NCBI GenBank assembly: GCA_963704295.1
Contig: OY969884.1
Coordinates: 248,001 to 312,000 of the forward strand
Origin: JACCVL01 sp963704295
Lineage (GTDB): Bacteria; Actinomycetota; Actinomycetes; Propionibacteriales; Nocardioidaceae
DNA length: 64,000 bases
Direction of reading: 5' to 3'
Shown: positions 54,413-63,414 of the stretch, piece after piece
Numbering within the stretch: the stretch's first letter is position 1
How the letters are laid out: each line of letters begins with the position of its first letter
Notes under the pieces: generated by a model
What the model saw: only the letters and a program-made list of their open reading frames with translations
What the model was told of the DNA's origin: nothing
Database searches by the model: none
Program-made: the position numbers and the translations under genes

Positions 54413-55942
54413 GTGCTGCTGGCCGACCTCGTCGAGACCTCCCGCGCGGTCGGGGCGACCCGGGCACGGGGCGCGAAGCGGGGCCTGCTGGCCGATCTGC
54501 TGCGTCGCTGCCGGCCGGAGGAGGTCGAGCTGGCGGTGGCCTATCTCGCCGGTGAGCTGCCGCAGCGGCGGACGGGGGTGGGGTGGCGCTCGCTGGTGGA
54601 GCTGCCGGCGCCAGCCGATCAGCCAGAACTGTCGCTGACCGACGTGGACTCCGCGCTCGAGCAGCTCAGCGCGCTGAGCGGTCCGGGGAGCCAGGCCGCC
54701 CGTCGCGCCGGGGTGCAGGCGCTGCTGTCCCGGGCGACCGTGGACGAGCAGGACCTGCTCCGCCGGCTGCTGATGGGCGAGCTGCGTCAGGGCGCCCTTG
54801 ATGCCCTGGTCCTGGACGCCCTGGCCAGCGCGGTCGGGGTGCCGCTGGCCGACCTGCGCCGGGCCGCGATGCTGCTCGGATCGTCCACCGCGGCCGCACG
54901 GATCGCCGTGGACGACGGGCGGGCCGGGTTGGGCGCGGTGCGGCTCACCGTCGGCAGGCCGGTGCGGCCGATGCTCGCCGCCAGCGCGGCCGACGTCGCG
55001 GCCGCCCTGGACCGGCTCGCGCCGGACGGCCGCGACGTCGTCGTGGACGCCAAGCTCGACGGCATCCGGGTGCAGGTGCACAAGCAGGCGGACGAGGTGC
55101 TAGTGGTGACCCGCACGCTCGATGACATCACCGACCGGCTGCCCGAGGTGGTCGAGGCGGTCCGTCGGTTGCCGGCCGACACCGCGGTGCTCGACGGCGA
55201 GGCGGTGGCGGGGCGCCCGGACGGCCGGCCGCACCCGTTCCAGGTCACCGCTGCCCGCACCGCATCCCGAGCCGACGTCCCGGCGCTGCGTGCGAGCACG
55301 CCGGTGTCGACGTACCTGTTCGACGTGCTGCACCTGGACGGGCGCGACCTGATGACCGAGCCGCTGACCGTCCGGGCGGAGGCGCTCGACCGGTTGGCGC
55401 CGACCGACCTAATGGTCCCCCGACTGCGCACCTCCGACCACACTGCGGTGGCGGACTTCTTCGCAGACACGGTCCAGCGCGGCTTCGAGGGCGTCGTGCT
55501 GAAGTCACCGGATGCCCCGTATGAAGCCGGTCGCCGCGGCGCCGCCTGGGTCAAGGTCAAGCCGCGACACACACTCGACCTGGTCGTGCTGGCCGCGGAG
55601 TGGGGGCATGGCCGCCGTCGGGGATGGCTGTCGAACCTCCACCTCGGCGCCCGGGACCCCGACACCGGGGACTGCGTGATGCTGGGCAAGACCTTCAAGG
55701 GCATGACCGACGAGATGCTGGCCTGGCAGACCGAGCGGTTCCGAGGTCTGCAGGTCTCCGACGACGGATGGGTCGTGACCGTCCGGCCCGAGCAGGTGGT
55801 CGAGATCGCCTTCGACGGCGTCCAGCGCTCGACGCGCTACCCCGGTGGCGTCGCGCTCCGCTTCGCCCGGGTGCTGCGCTACCGCAACGACAAGGCGGCG
55901 GCCGAAGCCGACACCATCGACCTGGTGCGGGCGTTGCTGTAG
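54413..55942 (+). CDS. ATP-dependent DNA ligase (LigB/LigC-like, stand-alone)
   Basis: A 509-residue ligase. The N-terminal DNA-binding region (LLADLVETSRAVGATRARGA to SSTAAARIAV) is followed by the adenylation motif I in DVVVDAKLDGIRVQVHKQAD (Lys near residue 214). Motif III is VSTYLFDVLHLDGRDL, motif IV FEGVVLKSPDAPYE and motif V AAWVKVKPRHTLDLVV. The OB-fold end is IAFDGVQRSTRYPGGVALRF. GTG 54413 behind GGAG. Divergent from the glycosylase 16 bases away, suggesting joint control of a repair pair. Confidence 0.93.
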   Translation: MLLADLVETSRAVGATRARGAKRGLLADLLRRCRPEEVELAVAYLAGELPQRRTGVGWRSLVELPAPADQPELSLTDVDSALEQLSALSGPGSQAARRAGVQALLSRATVDEQDLLRRLLMGELRQGALDALVLDALASAVGVPLADLRRAAMLLGSSTAAARIAVDDGRAGLGAVRLTVGRPVRPMLAASAADVAAALDRLAPDGRDVVVDAKLDGIRVQVHKQADEVLVVTRTLDDITDRLPEVVEAVRRLPADTAVLDGEAVAGRPDGRPHPFQVTAARTASRADVPALRASTPVSTYLFDVLHLDGRDLMTEPLTVRAEALDRLAPTDLMVPRLRTSDHTAVADFFADTVQRGFEGVVLKSPDAPYEAGRRGAAWVKVKPRHTLDLVVLAAEWGHGRRRGWLSNLHLGARDPDTGDCVMLGKTFKGMTDEMLAWQTERFRGLQVSDDGWVVTVRPEQVVEIAFDGVQRSTRYPGGVALRFARVLRYRNDKAAAEADTIDLVRALL

Positions 55943-56028
55943 CCGAGGATCGTCCGCTCATCTGTTGGGTCTGTTCCGGGAACCGCGAAATGCCTACCAT
56001 GGCAACACCCACAGGGTCAGGAGCAGAA

Positions 56029-56421
56029 ATGGGCAAGGTCGGTTTCGTGGTCCTCGTGGTCACCGAGGTGTTCAGCCTGCTGATCTCGCTGACGATGGTG
56101 ATGTCACCATTCACGGTTCTCAATCAGCCCGAGTTTCGCCCCGGCGAAGGAGAACTGCTGATCCGCGGCTGGGGCATCACCTGGTTGGCGCTCAGTGTGG
56201 TCATTCTCGTCGTCTTGTTTACTGCCTTCCGTCGCGGCCACCGCTGGGCGTGGCTCGTCACGACGGTAGTCCCACTTCTCTGGCTGGCGCACTTCTTGCT
56301 GGCACCGGACACGGTTCACAACCTGGTCCTGGCATTGATCACCGGTGTCGCGCTCGGGGTTTCGTATCCGGCGCCGGCGCAGGGAAGGGCAACCGTCGAG
56401 GACACGGCCAAGCACTCGTAG
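56029..56421 (+). CDS. Small membrane protein of unknown function
   Basis: A 130-residue protein with four predicted helices (FVVLVVTEVFSLLISLTMVM, GITWLALSVVILVVLF, WAWLVTTVVPLLWLAHFLL, VLALITGVALGVSYP). I do not recognise the family. ATG 56029 follows AGGAG by six bases; an upstream ATG at 55990 is in frame but lacks this site. This stretch and the next 150 bases are less GC-rich than the neighbours, which may mark newer DNA. Confidence 0.75.
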   Translation: MGKVGFVVLVVTEVFSLLISLTMVMSPFTVLNQPEFRPGEGELLIRGWGITWLALSVVILVVLFTAFRRGHRWAWLVTTVVPLLWLAHFLLAPDTVHNLVLALITGVALGVSYPAPAQGRATVEDTAKHS

Positions 56422-56567
56422 CTGACGTCCGTTCACAGCCGCAATGCACGAAGCGAAAGCGAACCCTGCCCCGGGGGTTCGACGACGGACCCGACCGTAG
56501 GCCGAAGCTCCAGGGTCAGCCGTCGCCACGCAGGCGCGCTGCCATCGCGCGCTCGTGAGCTATCACG

Positions 56568-56933
56568 TCAGCATCCGTCCCGGCGTGGCCCGACGCAACG
56601 ATAGGTCTCGCGGAGGATCGCTTCGATCTCGGACCAGTCGACCTCAGGCCCAGGAAGGTCCACGAACACCGCCAGCCACGTCGAGAACGTGCCCGAAGCC
56701 GAGGGTTGAGGCCGAAAGAACCGGTCGGGCTCGGCGGTGACCAGCTCCTCCTGCACCGCCTCCGACGACGGAAACCACAACGACACCCGTCCATCACCCC
56801 GGTGGTCATCGTGGAGGTAGCAGAGCGGCCGTCCTCTGACGTAGAAGCCCACCGCCCCATGGGTGGCCCGTTCGCTCACCCCTGGCAGGGCTAGGGCGAT
56901 TCGCCGAACCCGTTCGAGCTGCGAGCCCGTCAC
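56568..56933 (-). CDS. MmcQ/YjbR-family protein
   Basis: A 121-residue member of the MmcQ/YjbR family, distinct from the copy at 49783. RRIALALPGVSERATHGAVG with RGRPLCYLHDDHRGDGRVSL and WLAVFVDLPGPEVDWSEIEA are typical, and the end ILRETYRCVGPRRDGC matches the usual final helix. GTG 56933. It ends 146 bases from the membrane protein. Function unknown. Confidence 0.85.
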   Translation of the reverse strand: MTGSQLERVRRIALALPGVSERATHGAVGFYVRGRPLCYLHDDHRGDGRVSLWFPSSEAVQEELVTAEPDRFFRPQPSASGTFSTWLAVFVDLPGPEVDWSEIEAILRETYRCVGPRRDGC

Positions 56934-56982
56934 CGCCCCAGTCTCCCCCAGCGCTCGACTGGCGCGGCCGAGAGGATCCGGC

Positions 56983-57252
56983 CTACCTGAAGTCCGGGCC
57001 GATCTGTTCGGAGACCTCGACGACCAGGTCGGCGGGAAAGCCGCCGCGCTGGGCGTGCTCCCGGATCGTCTCGGAGCTCTCGGTCTCGTGCACGCAGTAG
57101 ATCTTGTCGCCCGCGACGTAGCTGGTGACCCACCGGTAGGGGACGCCCAGGCCGGCCACGACGTCGTTGGACTTCGCGGTGATGTCGGCGAGTTCCGCAC
57201 GGGTGAGGGTGCTCGCACCGGGAATCTCGCGCTCGATCAAGAAGGTCGCCAT
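56983..57252 (-). CDS. DUF4242 (SCO4226-like nickel-binding) protein
   Basis: An 89-residue protein of the DUF4242 family, some members of which bind nickel (Streptomyces SCO4226). MATFLIEREIPGASTLTRAE and VPYRWVTSYVAGDKIYCVHE with ETIREHAQRGGFPADLVVEV span the whole ferredoxin-like fold. ATG 57252 follows AAAGGAA. It is divergent from a BTAD-domain regulator, a pairing that may reflect ligand sensing. Confidence 0.88.
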   Translation of the reverse strand: MATFLIEREIPGASTLTRAELADITAKSNDVVAGLGVPYRWVTSYVAGDKIYCVHETESSETIREHAQRGGFPADLVVEVSEQIGPDFR

Positions 57253-57413
57253 CGCGCATTTCCTTTCGATTGGGGCCGCTCGTCCGGCCGTTGGGGGGAG
57301 ACTGCGTCAGCGACGTGAGACCGGCCGTGGAACGCGCGGTGTTTCGCGTCACTCGCCTGGTCACACGGTGCCCGGCGACGATGCGGTCTGGCGCAGACGG
57401 AGGAGGAGCTGCG

Positions 57414-59108
57414 GTGCGGATACGTCTCATCGGTCTGCCGCACATCACGGGCGCCGACGAGATGCGCCCGGTCCGTGGCTTCCAGGCCTGGGCGCTACTC
57501 GCTCGGGTCCTGCTCGCCGATCGTCCCCTGACCCGCCGCGAGCTCGCCGCCGAGCTGTTCCCGGAGACCGCGGACCCCCTCGGCTCGCTGCGCTGGTGCC
57601 TGGCCGCCGTACGACGGGCCCTGGGCGCACCTGACTTCCTCACCGGCGACCCAGTCCGCGTCGACCTGCCCGACCACGTGACCGTGGACCTGCTCGATCT
57701 GGCCGACGGCCGACTCGACCCGACCGAGGTCGGCGTCCTGTTGGAGGGTGTGGAGCCGCGCTCGAGTACGGAGTTCGAGCTGTGGCTGCTCGTGCAGCGT
57801 CAGCGCGTGGCCAGCCAGATCGACGCGCTGCTGCGCCGCGACGCGATGGCCGCGGCTGCCATCGGCGACATCGACCGAGCCCTCGCCCTGGCCGAAATAG
57901 CCGCCCGACGCCAACCCCTCGACGAAGGCGCACAGATCCTGCTGGTCGCAAGCCTGCGCCAAGCGGGCCGGTACGACGCGGCGGCCGCCGCCGTGGACTG
58001 CGTCGAGCAACGGTTCGCCGCCGAGCTCGGGACCTCTCCAACGCCGGCCCTGCGGAGTGCGGCGCGCCGAGACGTCGCCGCCGCCCCACCGGGTGTGCCG
58101 GCGCGGAGTCGGGCGCTTTCGCTCCTCGAGGCCGGCCACGCCGCCCTCGCCGCAGCCGCCGTCGATGCCGGGATCGAGAGTCTCCGCCAGGCCGCCCGAG
58201 TCGCCGAGCAGGCACGCGACGACCAGGTGCTGGGGAGCTGCTTGCGCGCCCTCGGTGCGGCGCTGGTGCACTCGGTGCGCAGCCACGACGACGAGGGTGC
58301 GCTGCTTCTGGAAAGGGCTGCGACGGTCGCGCTGGGAGTCGGTGACGAGACGACTGCGGCGTCGGCGCACCGCGAGCTCGGGTACATCGACGCGCTGGCG
58401 GGGCGGCGTCCCGCCGCCGAGGTGCATCTGGCGCAGGGCCAGTCCCTCGCCGGGACCGATACCGACCTCCTCGCGGCCGTGCGGTCCGTGCGCGCCTTCA
58501 ACCTCACCGACTGGGGACGCCACGACGCGGCTCTTCCCGAGTGGGACCTGGCGCTCGAGCTTGCCCGGACCTCGGGAAACCAGCGCCGCCTCGCTTGGAC
58601 CCTGGGGCTGGGGGGCTGGGGACAGCTGCGGGCCGACGGCCACGACGCTGCTCGCGCGTGGTTGCGGGAGTGCCTCGACGTGGTCGCCGCAGCCGGATGG
58701 ATCTCCTTCCGCCCGTGGCCGACGGCGGTATTGGCCGAGGTCGAGCTCGCAGCAGGTCATCGGGGCCAGCTGCCGGACTTGCATCGGGAGTTCGCGCTCA
58801 GCTGCCAGCTCTCGGATCCGTGCTGGGAGGGCAGCACGGCACGCGTACTCGCCCTGAAGTCGCTCGCCGCCCGGGAGCCGACCGCGGCCCTGGGCTGGGT
58901 CGACGAGGCGCGTCGGCGAGTCGCCCGAGAGACGGACGTGTACGTCGCCATGCAGGCGGCGATACTCGCGACCGACATCGCGATCAGTTCCCAGCTCGGT
59001 CACGAGGAGCGGGTGGCGGGGACCGCGCGAGCTCTGCTCGAGCTCGCCGCACGCGCCCACATGGACCACCACGTGCAGCACGCCGTGGCCGTCCTCCAAC
59101 GCTCCTGA
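57414..59108 (+). CDS. BTAD/TPR-type regulatory protein (SARP-like)
   Basis: A 564-residue protein. The N-terminal half resembles the SARP fold: RIRLIGLPHITGADEMRPVR, a degenerate winged helix (RRELAAELFPETADPLGSLRWCLAAVR) and a bacterial activation domain with SQIDALLRRDAMAAAAIGDI and ALAEIAARRQPLDEGAQILL. The rest is an array of TPR-like helical repeats (residues about 230-560), for example RRLAWTLGLGGWGQLRADGH. No P-loop ATPase is seen, so it is shorter than AfsR-type regulators. GTG 57414 behind GGAGGAGG. Divergent from DUF4242. Confidence 0.8.
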   Translation: MRIRLIGLPHITGADEMRPVRGFQAWALLARVLLADRPLTRRELAAELFPETADPLGSLRWCLAAVRRALGAPDFLTGDPVRVDLPDHVTVDLLDLADGRLDPTEVGVLLEGVEPRSSTEFELWLLVQRQRVASQIDALLRRDAMAAAAIGDIDRALALAEIAARRQPLDEGAQILLVASLRQAGRYDAAAAAVDCVEQRFAAELGTSPTPALRSAARRDVAAAPPGVPARSRALSLLEAGHAALAAAAVDAGIESLRQAARVAEQARDDQVLGSCLRALGAALVHSVRSHDDEGALLLERAATVALGVGDETTAASAHRELGYIDALAGRRPAAEVHLAQGQSLAGTDTDLLAAVRSVRAFNLTDWGRHDAALPEWDLALELARTSGNQRRLAWTLGLGGWGQLRADGHDAARAWLRECLDVVAAAGWISFRPWPTAVLAEVELAAGHRGQLPDLHREFALSCQLSDPCWEGSTARVLALKSLAAREPTAALGWVDEARRRVARETDVYVAMQAAILATDIAISSQLGHEERVAGTARALLELAARAHMDHHVQHAVAVLQRS

Positions 59109-59130
59109 CTCTGGCCGGACAGGCTCGGAG

Positions 59131-59541
59131 TCAACCGGTGTAGAGACAGAACGGGTGCCCCGCGGGATCCAGGAGAACGCGGACGTTGTCCTGTGGCTGG
59201 AAGTCGGGCTGCGTGGCGCCGAGCTCCAGTGCCCGCTGCGTCTCAGCCGCGAGGTCGCTCACCTCGAAGTCGAGGTGCAGCATCATCTGCTGCTGGCCCG
59301 GCTGCGTCGGCCACGCCGGTGGGACGTAGGCGTCATTGCGCTGGATGTTGAGGTACGCGACGCCTTCGCCGGGGTCGAGCGAGGCGTCCTCCTCGTCCAT
59401 CATGTGGATCTTCCAGCCGCGCAGCTCGGAGTAGAACCGAGCCAGGACCGCGACGTCCGGTGCATCGACTACGACGCCCCAGAAGTCGTTGCGCGACCAC
59501 CGGTCGACCGGTGCTTCCGTCGGTGCCGACTCCTCCGTCAT
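59131..59541 (-). CDS. VOC-family (glyoxalase-like) protein
   Basis: A 136-residue VOC-fold protein: FWGVVVDAPDVAVLARFYSE, then MMLHLDFEVSDLAAETQRAL and NVRVLLDPAGHPFCLYTG. The motif LHLDFEV supplies a His ligand and the C-terminal DPAGHPFCLY the usual end strand. No partner gene; the BTAD regulator ends convergently 22 bases away. Substrate unknown. Confidence 0.85.
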   Translation of the reverse strand: MTEESAPTEAPVDRWSRNDFWGVVVDAPDVAVLARFYSELRGWKIHMMDEEDASLDPGEGVAYLNIQRNDAYVPPAWPTQPGQQQMMLHLDFEVSDLAAETQRALELGATQPDFQPQDNVRVLLDPAGHPFCLYTG

Positions 59542-59567
59542 GGCCGACAGGCTAGGAGCGCGGGCGG

Positions 59568-60854
59568 TCAGCGCTCAAGGATGGCCGTGACGCCCTGGCC
59601 GCCGGCTGCGCAGATAGAGATCACGCCCCGACCGGAGCCCTTCTCTGCGAGCAGCTTGGCCAGCGTCGCGACGATCCGCCCGCCGGTCGCGGCGAACGGG
59701 TGCCCCGCGGCCAGCGACGAGCCGACGACGTTCAGCCGGTCCCGGTCCACCGCGCCGAGCGGGGCGTCGCGGCCCAGCCGCTCCTTGCAGAAGATCGGGT
59801 CCTCCCAGGCCTTCAGGGTCGCCAGCACCTGCGAGGCGAACGCCTCGTGCACCTCGTAGAAGTCGAAGTCCTGCAGCGCTAGCCCAGCCCGGTCGAGCAT
59901 CCGCGGCATCGCGTACGCCGGCGCCATCAGCAGCCCCTCGGCGCCGTGCACGTAGTCGACCGCCGCGGTCTCGTGCTCGACCAGGAACGCCAGCGGCTCC
60001 CAGCCGCGCCGCTCGGCCTCCTCCTCCGAGCAGAGCAGCACCGCCGAGGCTCCGTCGGTCAGCGGGGTGGAGTTGGCCGCGGTCATCGTGGCCGCGGCGC
60101 CCCGGCCGAACACCGGCCTCAGCGCTGCCAGCGCCTCCACCGTGCTGTCCGGCCGCAGGTTGCCGTCCCGCTCGAGCCCGAGGTACGGCGTGAGCAGGTC
60201 GTGGAAGAACCCCCGCTCGTACGCGGCGGCCAGCCGCTGGTGCGAGGCGACTGCGAGCTCGTCCTGCTCGCGCCGGCCGATCTCCCACTCGACCGCGGTC
60301 AGCGCCGCGCTTTCGCCCATCGACAGCCCGGTCCGCGGCTCCTCGTTCTGCGGCGTCGCCGGGGCGAGGTGCCCGGGCCGGACCTTGAGCAGCGCCTTGA
60401 CGCGAGCGCCGGTCGAGCGGGCCCGGTTCGCCTCGAGCAGGATCTGGCGCAACCGCTCGTTCACGGCGATCGGCGCGTCGGAGGTGGTGTCCACGCCGCC
60501 GGCGATGCCGACCTCGATGTGCCCGACGGCGATCTTGTCCGCCACCGCGAGGGTGGCCTGCAGGCCGGTGTCGCAGGCCTGCTGCAGGTCGTACGCGGGC
60601 GTGTTCGGCGCCAGCACCGAGCCGAGCACCGCCTCCCGGGTCAGGTTGAAGTCCCGGCTGTGCTTCAGCACGGCTCCGGCGACGACCTCCCCCACCCGCT
60701 CGCCGCGGAGCGAGAAGCGCCGCGCCAGCCCGTCCAGCGCCGCGGTGAGCATCTCCTGGTTGCTCGCGCGCGCGTACTGCTTGTTGGACCGGGCGAACGG
60801 GATCCGGTTGCCGCCGACGACGGCGACCCGGCGAACACTGGTGGGACGGGGCAT
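59568..60854 (-). CDS. Acetyl-CoA C-acetyltransferase (FadI/FadA-type thiolase)
   Basis: A 428-residue thiolase of fatty-acid breakdown or chain building. The nucleophilic Cys94 is in LQQACDTGLQATLAVADKIA. FYEVHEAFASQVLATLKAWE carries the His and SICAAGGQGVTAILE the second Cys near the end, with LNVVGSSLAAGHPFAATGGR before it. I chose ATG 60854 (MPRPTSVRRVAVVGGNRIPF). Divergent from the large FabG across a 180-base region; together with FabG and MaoC-like genes it forms an actinobacterial fatty-acid module. Confidence 0.93.
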   Translation of the reverse strand: MPRPTSVRRVAVVGGNRIPFARSNKQYARASNQEMLTAALDGLARRFSLRGERVGEVVAGAVLKHSRDFNLTREAVLGSVLAPNTPAYDLQQACDTGLQATLAVADKIAVGHIEVGIAGGVDTTSDAPIAVNERLRQILLEANRARSTGARVKALLKVRPGHLAPATPQNEEPRTGLSMGESAALTAVEWEIGRREQDELAVASHQRLAAAYERGFFHDLLTPYLGLERDGNLRPDSTVEALAALRPVFGRGAAATMTAANSTPLTDGASAVLLCSEEEAERRGWEPLAFLVEHETAAVDYVHGAEGLLMAPAYAMPRMLDRAGLALQDFDFYEVHEAFASQVLATLKAWEDPIFCKERLGRDAPLGAVDRDRLNVVGSSLAAGHPFAATGGRIVATLAKLLAEKGSGRGVISICAAGGQGVTAILER

Positions 60855-60960
60855 GGGGGTGCGCACCTCCGCGGACGACGGTGGGCGACGCCACACCGCT
60901 GGCACATGGACGCCACACCTGCACGGCCGTCAGGATGGCGGTTCCGGAATCGAACTCCCG

Positions 60961-60979
60961 GGTAACACCGCAAGTTACC
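60961..60979. promoter_or_regulatory. Putative operator, GGTAAC-N7-GTTACC
   Basis: A perfect six-base inverted repeat with seven-base spacer lies in the divergent region between thiolase and fabG. The shape fits TetR-family lipid regulators, but no regulator gene is near in the window. Nothing else is recognisable in 60855-61034 apart from the GGAGAG Shine-Dalgarno before 61035. Confidence 0.4.
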
Positions 60980-61034
60980 GCTCGGTCGGCCGGCCCGACG
61001 AGGCCCGGGCCTGGAGAGATGGGACACAACAGAC

Positions 61035-62372
61035 GTGCCTGACCGCTACCAGTCGCTGGTGCAGACCCCCGTCGGACGGTTGCTGGTGAAGAACCTCGGC
61101 CTGCCCGACCCGCCCCGGCTGGAGCGCTGGACTCCCGGCGACCCGGTGGTCGACGGCGTCTGCGTGCTCGGGTCCGCTCCGGGTGGGCGGCTGGCCGAAC
61201 CGGTGCAGCGCCAGCTGAAGGCGCTGGAGGTGGCGACCACGGCGGCGCTCGGCGACGACCAGCGAGCGAAGGCCGTGGTCTTCGACGCGTCCGGGATCAC
61301 CGACGTGGCCGGGCTGGCGCTGCTGCGCGAGTTCTTCACCCCGCTGATGCGCCGGCTGGCGCCCTCGGCGCGGGTGCTCGTGCTCGGCTCCCCGCCGGAT
61401 GCGGCGGCCGGCGTGTCGTCGGCGGTCGCCCAGCGGGCCCTGGAGGGCTTCACCCGCTCTCTGGCCAAGGAGCTGCGCACCGGCGGGACCGCCCAGCTGG
61501 TCTACGTCTCGTCCGGCGCGGAGGAGTCGCTGACCTCGACGCTGGCGTTCGTGCTGTCCCCCCGGTCGGCGTACGTGTCCGGGCAGGTGATCCGCGTCGG
61601 CAGCGGGGCCGGCGAGCAGCCGTACGACCGCGAGCGGCCGCTGGCGGGCCGCGTCGCGCTGGTCACCGGCGCGGCGCGGGGCATCGGAGCCTCGATGGCC
61701 CGCGTGCTGCACCGCGACGGGGCGACCGTGGTCGGGCTGGACGTGCCCGCGCTGGCCTCCGAGCTGCAGGAGCTGGTCGCCGAGCTGGACGGGTCCACGC
61801 TCATCCTGGACGTGACCGCCCCGGACGCCCCGCAGCGGATCGCCCGACACCTGACCGCCGAGCACGGCGGCGTGGACGTCGTCGTGCACAATGCCGGGAT
61901 CACCCGGGACAAGCGTCTGGCCAACATGCGGCCGGAGACCTGGGACCCGGTGCTGGGCATCAACCTCGCCGCTCCGCTGCGGATCACCGAGCACCTGCTC
62001 GCCGAGGGCGTGATCCGGTCCGGTGGCGCGGTGATCGGGGTCGCGTCGATCGCGGGCATCGCCGGCAACAACGGCCAGACCAACTACGCCACCTCCAAGG
62101 CCGGGGTGATCGGGATGGTCGGGGCGCTCGCGCCGGTGGCGGCCGAGCGTGGGGTGACCGTCAACGCCGTCGCGCCCGGCTTCATCGAGACCGCGATGAC
62201 GGCCCGGATGCCGCTGGTCGTCCGCGAGGCCGGCCGCCGGATGAACTCGCTGGCCCAGGGCGGCCTGCCGGTCGACGTCGCCGAGGCGGTGGCCTGGTAC
62301 GCCGCGGCCGACTCTGCGGCGGTGACCGGCAACGTCGTGCGGGTGTGCGGGCAGAGCCTGCTCGGGGCCTGA
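61035..62372 (+). CDS. High-molecular-weight FabG-type 3-oxoacyl-ACP/CoA reductase
   Basis: A 445-residue double-domain SDR of the FabG4 (HMwFabG) type. The N-terminal half is a degenerate Rossmann fold (residues about 1-205). The C-terminal catalytic domain starts at RVALVTGAARGIGASMARVL. The catalytic Ser and Tyr/Lys are in IGVASIAGIAGNNGQTNYAT followed by SKAGVIGMVG. The end GNVVRVCGQSLLGA is usual. GTG start with GGAGAG upstream. Its stop shares one base with the next ATG (TGATG). Confidence 0.92.
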   Translation: MPDRYQSLVQTPVGRLLVKNLGLPDPPRLERWTPGDPVVDGVCVLGSAPGGRLAEPVQRQLKALEVATTAALGDDQRAKAVVFDASGITDVAGLALLREFFTPLMRRLAPSARVLVLGSPPDAAAGVSSAVAQRALEGFTRSLAKELRTGGTAQLVYVSSGAEESLTSTLAFVLSPRSAYVSGQVIRVGSGAGEQPYDRERPLAGRVALVTGAARGIGASMARVLHRDGATVVGLDVPALASELQELVAELDGSTLILDVTAPDAPQRIARHLTAEHGGVDVVVHNAGITRDKRLANMRPETWDPVLGINLAAPLRITEHLLAEGVIRSGGAVIGVASIAGIAGNNGQTNYATSKAGVIGMVGALAPVAAERGVTVNAVAPGFIETAMTARMPLVVREAGRRMNSLAQGGLPVDVAEAVAWYAAADSAAVTGNVVRVCGQSLLGA

Positions 62373-63259
62373 TGACCGACTCCGTCACGTACGAGTCCGC
62401 GCCGGAGACCCTGTCGCTCTACGCCCGGGCGGTGCTCCCGTCGCTGCCGCTGCTCGGGTCGCTGCCCGGCCTGCGCAAGCAACCCAAGGATGGTCTGCCC
62501 GACCTGGAGATCCGGCGGACCGGGGTACGCACCGACACCGATCACCTCGCCGCGTACGCCCGACTGACTGGGCACGCCCTCGCCGACCGGCTACCCGGCC
62601 TCTACCCGCACCTCGCGGCCTTCGGCCCCCAGCTGGTGCTGCTCACCGACCGCCGGTTCCCCTTCGCCGCTCTCGGGCTGGTGCACGTCGAGAACACCGT
62701 CGTCCAGCACCGCCCACTCGGGGTGGACGAGACGTACGACCTGGTGGTCAGGCCGCAGGGACTGCGCCCGCACCGGAGCGGCCGGCTGGTGGACCTGGTC
62801 TCCTCGGCGACGGTCCACGGCGAACCGGTCTGGGAGGAGACCACGACGGTGCTGTCCCGCGGCGGGGGTGACCGGGCGACGCCGGACGACTCGCCGCTGG
62901 CCGGCGTGGACCCGCCCCCGGGTGCCGTCCGCTGGCTCGTCCCGGGCGACATCGGGCGTGCCTTCGCAGCCGTGTCCGGTGACCGGAACCCGATCCACCT
63001 GAGCCGGGTCACCGCCCGGGCATTCGGCTTCCCGCGGGCGATCGCGCATGGGATGTGGACAGCCGCGCGGGCCCTGGCCGCGGTGGAGTCCCGGCTGCCG
63101 GACGCCTACCGCTACGAGGTCGCCTTCCGCAAGCCGCTGCTGCTGCCGGCCGAGGTCCGCTTCGGCACCGCGTCCGTCGCCGGCGGCACCCGGCTGCTCG
63201 GCGTCACGGCCTCGGCCGGCGACCGCGTCCACCTGGTCGGCCGGATTACCCCGGCCTGA
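62372..63259 (+). CDS. MaoC-like (hotdog) enoyl-acyl hydratase/dehydratase
   Basis: A 295-residue protein with two hotdog halves. The second half holds the MaoC hydratase signature: VPGDIGRAFAAVSGDRNPIH with catalytic Asp and His (residues about 192-211), followed by AFGFPRAIAHGMWTAARALA. The first half (TDTDHLAAYARLTGHALADR) lacks these residues. It overlaps fabG by one base (TGATG), so the two are coupled and should act on successive beta-oxidation or chain-building intermediates. Confidence 0.9.
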   Translation: MTDSVTYESAPETLSLYARAVLPSLPLLGSLPGLRKQPKDGLPDLEIRRTGVRTDTDHLAAYARLTGHALADRLPGLYPHLAAFGPQLVLLTDRRFPFAALGLVHVENTVVQHRPLGVDETYDLVVRPQGLRPHRSGRLVDLVSSATVHGEPVWEETTTVLSRGGGDRATPDDSPLAGVDPPPGAVRWLVPGDIGRAFAAVSGDRNPIHLSRVTARAFGFPRAIAHGMWTAARALAAVESRLPDAYRYEVAFRKPLLLPAEVRFGTASVAGGTRLLGVTASAGDRVHLVGRITPA

Positions 63260-63355
63260 CCGCACTGCCCGGGGCGGCTGGGACAGTCGGAGCCTCGGGG
63301 GACGGGTGAGGCACGTAGATCGTCCGGTCGGCCGACTCGCCAATCCCCATAACGC

Positions 63356-63377
63356 TGTGTAATCATCCAACTACACA
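63356..63377. promoter_or_regulatory. Short inverted repeat TGTGTA-N10-TACACA, possible operator
   Basis: Six-base arms separated by ten bases, in a relatively AT-rich patch 38 bases before the DUF1800 start at 63415. It may mark a promoter or regulator site; no match to a known regulator is claimed. Confidence 0.3.
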
Positions 63378-63414
63378 ACGTCATGTCGGGGGCAGAGTCG
63401 AAACGGGTACGCGG

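Noticed and set aside
60941..60955. LexA/SOS box near thiolase/fabG (GTTCCGGAATCGAAC)
   Set aside because: The half-sites are in the reverse order (GTTC...GAAC) to the actinobacterial GAAC-N4-GTTC box, with wrong spacing. The uvr genes also show no SOS box by eye.
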